Assembly (NCBI GenBank): GCA_002796325.1
Contig: PCXA01000008.1
Location: 1 to 54,478, forward strand
Source of the DNA: Deltaproteobacteria bacterium CG11_big_fil_rev_8_21_14_0_20_47_16
GTDB taxonomy: Bacteria; UBA10199; GCA-002796325; 1-14-0-20-47-16
Direction of reading: 5' to 3'
DNA length: 54,478 nt
Notes under the pieces: generated by a model
The model's input: only the letters and a program-made list of their open reading frames with translations
The model's database searches: none
Told to the model about the DNA's origin: nothing
In this document: piece after piece, positions 51,899-54,478 of the stretch
How positions within the stretch are numbered: the stretch's first letter is position 1
Layout of the letters: each line of letters starts with the position of its first letter
Made by a program: the position numbers and the translations under genes

Positions 51899-52081
51899 TT
51901 AGGCCTCAATAGTGACAACAGCTCTACCCTTGTACTGACCACAAGCGCGGCATACCCGATGAGGAAGCTTAGGGGCACCACAGCTTGGACAGGCATTGAG
52001 GGACTTGGCATCCAATTTCAGATGCTGGGACCGGCGCATGTCACGACGAGACTTGGATTTTTTGCGTTTTGGGACTGCCAT
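51899..52081 (-). CDS. rpmF: 50S ribosomal protein L32
   Basis: A 60-residue zinc-ribbon ribosomal protein starting [20 protein letters not shown], with CPSC and CRAC pairs. The ATG at 52081 is chosen from this N-terminus and from AAGGAG upstream; a longer in-frame start is not used. It lies 86 bases after yceD, the canonical pair. Confidence 0.97.
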   Translation of the reverse strand: MAVPKRKKSKSRRDMRRSQHLKLDAKSLNACPSCGAPKLPHRVCRACGQYKGRAVVTIEA

Positions 52082-52167
52082 AAAACACTCCTTAACATTC
52101 GTAAAAGTGGGCGGTTGGCTATAGAAATCACTCCAACTTGTCAAGCAAAGAGGCGGTAATTCCTGAC

Positions 52168-52722
52168 TTATTTAGATACTTTAAACCCCTTCAAGGCATC
52201 AAATGGTGTCACTTTAGGGGTGGGTACACACTGGCAGGCCTGAGTATTCAGATTAATGCCACATTGGGGGCATAGCCCCTTACAGTCCTGTTTACATAGG
52301 TAAATGGTCGGTTGAGCCAAAATAAGTTGTTCGTAAAGCATGGGGTCCAAGTCTACTGAACGCCCCTCATAAATGGAAAAATCCTCATCTTCAGCAATAT
52401 TGATCTCTTCTTCGCGCTTCTGATGACGGCCCATTTGGGTGTCTGCCGCAGAAACGTAGTGAAAATGAAGTGGAAGATCTTCGTGCAGGCAAAACACCGA
52501 TCCACACCGGGCACAAATGGGATGAATGCTATAATAGAAGCTCCCCAGACATTCGACCTGGCTACCGATCAAACTTGCGGTTAAATCGAGCTTCAGACTA
52601 TCCCCATCACCAATACGATCGCCCAGCGCTTTCTTAAAGAGTTGGTTTAACCATTCGTCCTGACTACTTGTAGCAACAATAGAAACCCCCTCATCAGGGA
52701 TTTCATCAATATTAAGTTTCAT
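52168..52722 (-). CDS. yceD: YceD/DUF177 family protein
   Basis: A 184-residue cytosolic protein of the family found immediately before rpmF in most bacteria. The C-terminal region with [19 protein letters not shown] is the hallmark and may bind metal; CARCGSVF adds another pair. YceD has been linked to 23S rRNA metabolism and ribosome assembly in other species. It lies between panD (three bases) and rpmF. Confidence 0.9.
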   Translation of the reverse strand: MKLNIDEIPDEGVSIVATSSQDEWLNQLFKKALGDRIGDGDSLKLDLTASLIGSQVECLGSFYYSIHPICARCGSVFCLHEDLPLHFHYVSAADTQMGRHQKREEEINIAEDEDFSIYEGRSVDLDPMLYEQLILAQPTIYLCKQDCKGLCPQCGINLNTQACQCVPTPKVTPFDALKGFKVSK

Positions 52723-52725
52723 GGC

Positions 52726-53091
52726 TTATGCCTCGATTACAGTTTGGCGAATGCGGTTGGCGTCATCCACAAAAATTTTGCGGGGCTTGTGTTGACGTGA
52801 CTCTTCAGCGGATAATTCTACAAAACTGGCAATGACCACCAAATCACCCCGCACAATTTTGTGCGCTGCCCCACCATTTATCGCAATAACGCCTGTATTG
52901 GGGCGCCCTGGAATGGCATAGGTCACAATACGCTCACCGTTGGTCACGTCCCAAATATGGACCGCTTCATACGGACGAATGTCCGCTGCTTCGAGCAGGG
53001 ACTGATCAATAGTGACACTTCCCTCATAATCTGGGTTGGCATCTGTCACCGTTGCACGGTGAATTTTGGCATGGAGATAGGTTCGTGTCAT
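52726..53091 (-). CDS. panD: Aspartate 1-decarboxylase
   Basis: Makes beta-alanine for pantothenate and coenzyme A, a plausible link with acpP downstream. The 121-residue proenzyme self-cleaves at Gly-Ser in YEGSVTID to form the pyruvoyl group. YLHAKIHRATVTDANPDY, ERIVTYAIPG and GVIAINGGAAHKI are typical. It heads the panD-yceD-rpmF-acpP-rpiB-glyA-MFS-nrdR operon. Confidence 0.96.
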   Translation of the reverse strand: MTRTYLHAKIHRATVTDANPDYEGSVTIDQSLLEAADIRPYEAVHIWDVTNGERIVTYAIPGRPNTGVIAINGGAAHKIVRGDLVVIASFVELSAEESRQHKPRKIFVDDANRIRQTVIEA

Positions 53092-53102
53092 AAAGTGGGC
53101 CG

Positions 53103-53131
53103 CAAATAACGCCCCAATGCCGCACTGTCAA
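53103..53131 (-). promoter_or_regulatory. Candidate promoter of the panD-yceD-rpmF operon
   Basis: Minus strand: perfect TTGACA (53126-53131), a 17-base spacer and a weak TATTTG (53103-53108), giving a very short leader to panD. The region is divergent from the M20 peptidase gene. Confidence 0.45.
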
Positions 53132-53205
53132 CATAATTGGGGTTGATTTACCCAGATGTTGTGCGGTAGTGGCTTTCCACATTCATCTGTCATTAAGGAG
53201 CATAA

Positions 53206-54309
53206 ATGCCTGAAAACCAATTAAAAATATTACTACACGATTTAATTGCATTCAAAAGTTTTGAGCCATCCGATATCAACGCCTGCATTGACTATATCGA
53301 TCAGTATCTTCGTAACGCAGGTGTCCGCACAGAAGTCTTACAAAATGGTGGCCTCAAAACACTGGTCGCATGGATTGGCCCCCAATCCGACAAAGGTCCC
53401 AACCCACAAATCAAAACTATTATTCTAAATGCCCATATTGACGTCGTGCGAAATGATCCCCAATATTTCAGCCTTAAAGAAGAGGGGGACAAGCTAATTG
53501 GGCCTGGCATCTTTGATATGAAAGCCTCTGCGGCGGTTTTGATGCAATTATTGGTCGAATTGAAGGACAGCCCTCTTCCTTACCGAATCATGGCACAGTT
53601 TGTACCCGATGAAGAAGTTGGTGGCAAATTGGGTACCGCTCACCTGGTGGAAGAAGGCTACATCGGTGATTTTCTAATCTGCCTGGAACCCACGCATCTT
53701 AAGCTATCGATTCAAAGTAAAGGTTGTTTGTGGCTAGAAGCACGTTTCCCCGGAAAAGCCGCTCACGGTTCACGACCATGGCTGGGTGACAGTGCTATTG
53801 AAAAAGCATTTGCCTGTTATCAAGAGTTGCTTCAACTCCCTTATATTAAGGCATCAAGTCCCCTCTTCAAACAAGCAACTATCGCACTTACAACAATCAA
53901 TGGCGGTGATAGCCCGAACAAAATTCCAGATCATTGTACGGTCAATTTTGATATTCGCTATTTACCAGAGCAAACGATCGAAGAAGTGATGTCTCAAATC
54001 ACTCCAGTCCTTCAAAAATACAATGCGACATGGCGTGAAACATCGCACGGATATCCTGTCATCACAACCCCGGATAACCCCTTCGTTCAACGCCTTTTTA
54101 AAGCTACGAAAGCGGTCTGGCCGGATACCATCATCTTTGGACAAGATGGGTCATCAGATGCCCGTTATTACACCCCAGTGGGTGTTCCTGGCATTGAATG
54201 GGGACCAGTTGGTGGTAACCAACACGGCCATGACGAGTTTATCGACTACCCCGCCCTGCTAAAATTTAAGGGGATTCTAGAACAATTCCTAAGAACAATG
54301 GTTATTTAG
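53206..54309 (+). CDS. M20-family peptidase/deacylase (ArgE/DapE-like)
   Basis: A 367-residue zinc peptidase or deacylase. The metal motifs are LNAHIDVV (first His-x-Asp), GPGIFDMKASAA (bridging Asp), VPDEEVGGKLG (catalytic Glu-Glu), ICLEPTHL, and the C-terminal GGNQHGHDEF with the final His. The dimerisation insert contains AAHGSRPWLGDSAIEKA. AAGGAG precedes the ATG. Exact substrate among ArgE, DapE and acetyl-lysine or dipeptide enzymes cannot be set. Its stop overlaps the end of the convergent gene by eight bases. Confidence 0.92.
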   Translation: MPENQLKILLHDLIAFKSFEPSDINACIDYIDQYLRNAGVRTEVLQNGGLKTLVAWIGPQSDKGPNPQIKTIILNAHIDVVRNDPQYFSLKEEGDKLIGPGIFDMKASAAVLMQLLVELKDSPLPYRIMAQFVPDEEVGGKLGTAHLVEEGYIGDFLICLEPTHLKLSIQSKGCLWLEARFPGKAAHGSRPWLGDSAIEKAFACYQELLQLPYIKASSPLFKQATIALTTINGGDSPNKIPDHCTVNFDIRYLPEQTIEEVMSQITPVLQKYNATWRETSHGYPVITTPDNPFVQRLFKATKAVWPDTIIFGQDGSSDARYYTPVGVPGIEWGPVGGNQHGHDEFIDYPALLKFKGILEQFLRTMVI

Positions 54310-54478
54310 GCTTAGCCGCTAAATCACGCACAGTCGCATTGTCTGGCGATGCATAAGCATACTCAAACAAACGACGTGATGGTCCACCTGGAATCTCAAG
54401 GGTTGCCTCAAATACACCGTAGGCCGACGCACTCACTGGAACATCCAAGCCCAGATATAAATGCCCACCCTTTTCGAT
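54302..54478 (-). CDS. Unidentified protein, C-terminal 58 residues (runs off the window)
   Basis: An open frame enters from the right edge and ends at a TAA at 54302-54304. The 58 residues include GHLYLGLDVPVSASAYGVFE and end RDLAAKPK; I do not recognise them. The pattern of alternating hydrophobic residues suggests a beta-rich domain. It overlaps the M20 gene stop by eight bases in a convergent arrangement. No start is in the window, and coding status rests on uninterrupted frame and sensible composition. Confidence 0.6.
   Translation of the reverse strand: MEKGGHLYLGLDVPVSASAYGVFEATLEIPGGPSRRLFEYAYASPDNATVRDLAAKPK

Overview
The window is a gene-dense stretch of a Gram-negative bacterial chromosome of moderate GC content. 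Several exported beta-barrel-like proteins, a lipoprotein-like gene, a DUF3187 protein and the GlmU/GlmS route all imply an outer membrane. The tRNA-Thr/Tyr/Gly/Thr-tuf block, the yceD-rpmF unit, large Ser/Thr kinase regulators, matrixin-type proteases and CtpA-like proteases with C-terminal extensions resemble lineages formerly placed in Deltaproteobacteria (Bdellovibrionota, Myxococcota, UBA10199-like). This is inference from gene content, and I cannot name a species.

Layout. 1-760: end of a tRNA4-tuf operon (minus). 753-7186: rlmB, an exported protein, a 110-aa orphan behind a sigma54-type promoter, proS-pyrF, and a matrixin protease paired with a small exported protein. 7336-12461: ctp-ribF-aroE and a lone receiver protein (plus). 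12458-17881: glmU-glmS-pcrA (minus). 18037-22969: ssb (plus), then trxB-manC-DUF3187 and comM (minus). 23102-32535: an addB-like gene, a 1254-aa Ser/Thr kinase/ATPase/TPR/Fis-HTH regulator, an AddA-like helicase without nuclease domain, and a separate RecB-family nuclease. 32571-38433: ffh-rpsP-khpA-trmD-rplS-rnhB followed by a nucleoside phosphorylase, a barrel protein and tdk. 38497-41293: ribE-ribBA-ribH-nusB. 41429-46749: a sigma28-promoted orphan, a histidine kinase/receiver pair and a CstA-type transporter. 46746-53091: panD-yceD-rpmF-acpP-rpiB-glyA-MFS-nrdR, a second sigma28-promoted orphan cassette, and ribD. 53206-54478: an M20 peptidase and the end of an unidentified gene.

How it fits together. 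The window holds an almost complete riboflavin-to-FAD pathway (ribD, ribE, ribBA, ribH, ribF), split over three places. The usual nrdR-ribD-ribE-ribBA-ribH-nusB order is still readable but interrupted twice. Both interruptions contain an orphan gene preceded by nearly the same 30-bp element, which matches a FliA/sigma28 promoter.

Most notable: (1) the kinase gene embedded between addB and a split addA, suggesting regulated double-strand-break processing or a defence-like module; (2) the twin sigma28 cassettes; (3) a sigma54 promoter with an upstream dyad in front of a 110-aa orphan; (4) a terminator-like hairpin inside the start of rnhB. No CRISPR array, insertion sequence, rRNA gene or replication origin was seen, and no gene-free stretch exceeds about 270 bases. 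Database searches were not possible, so family names rest on motifs and length.
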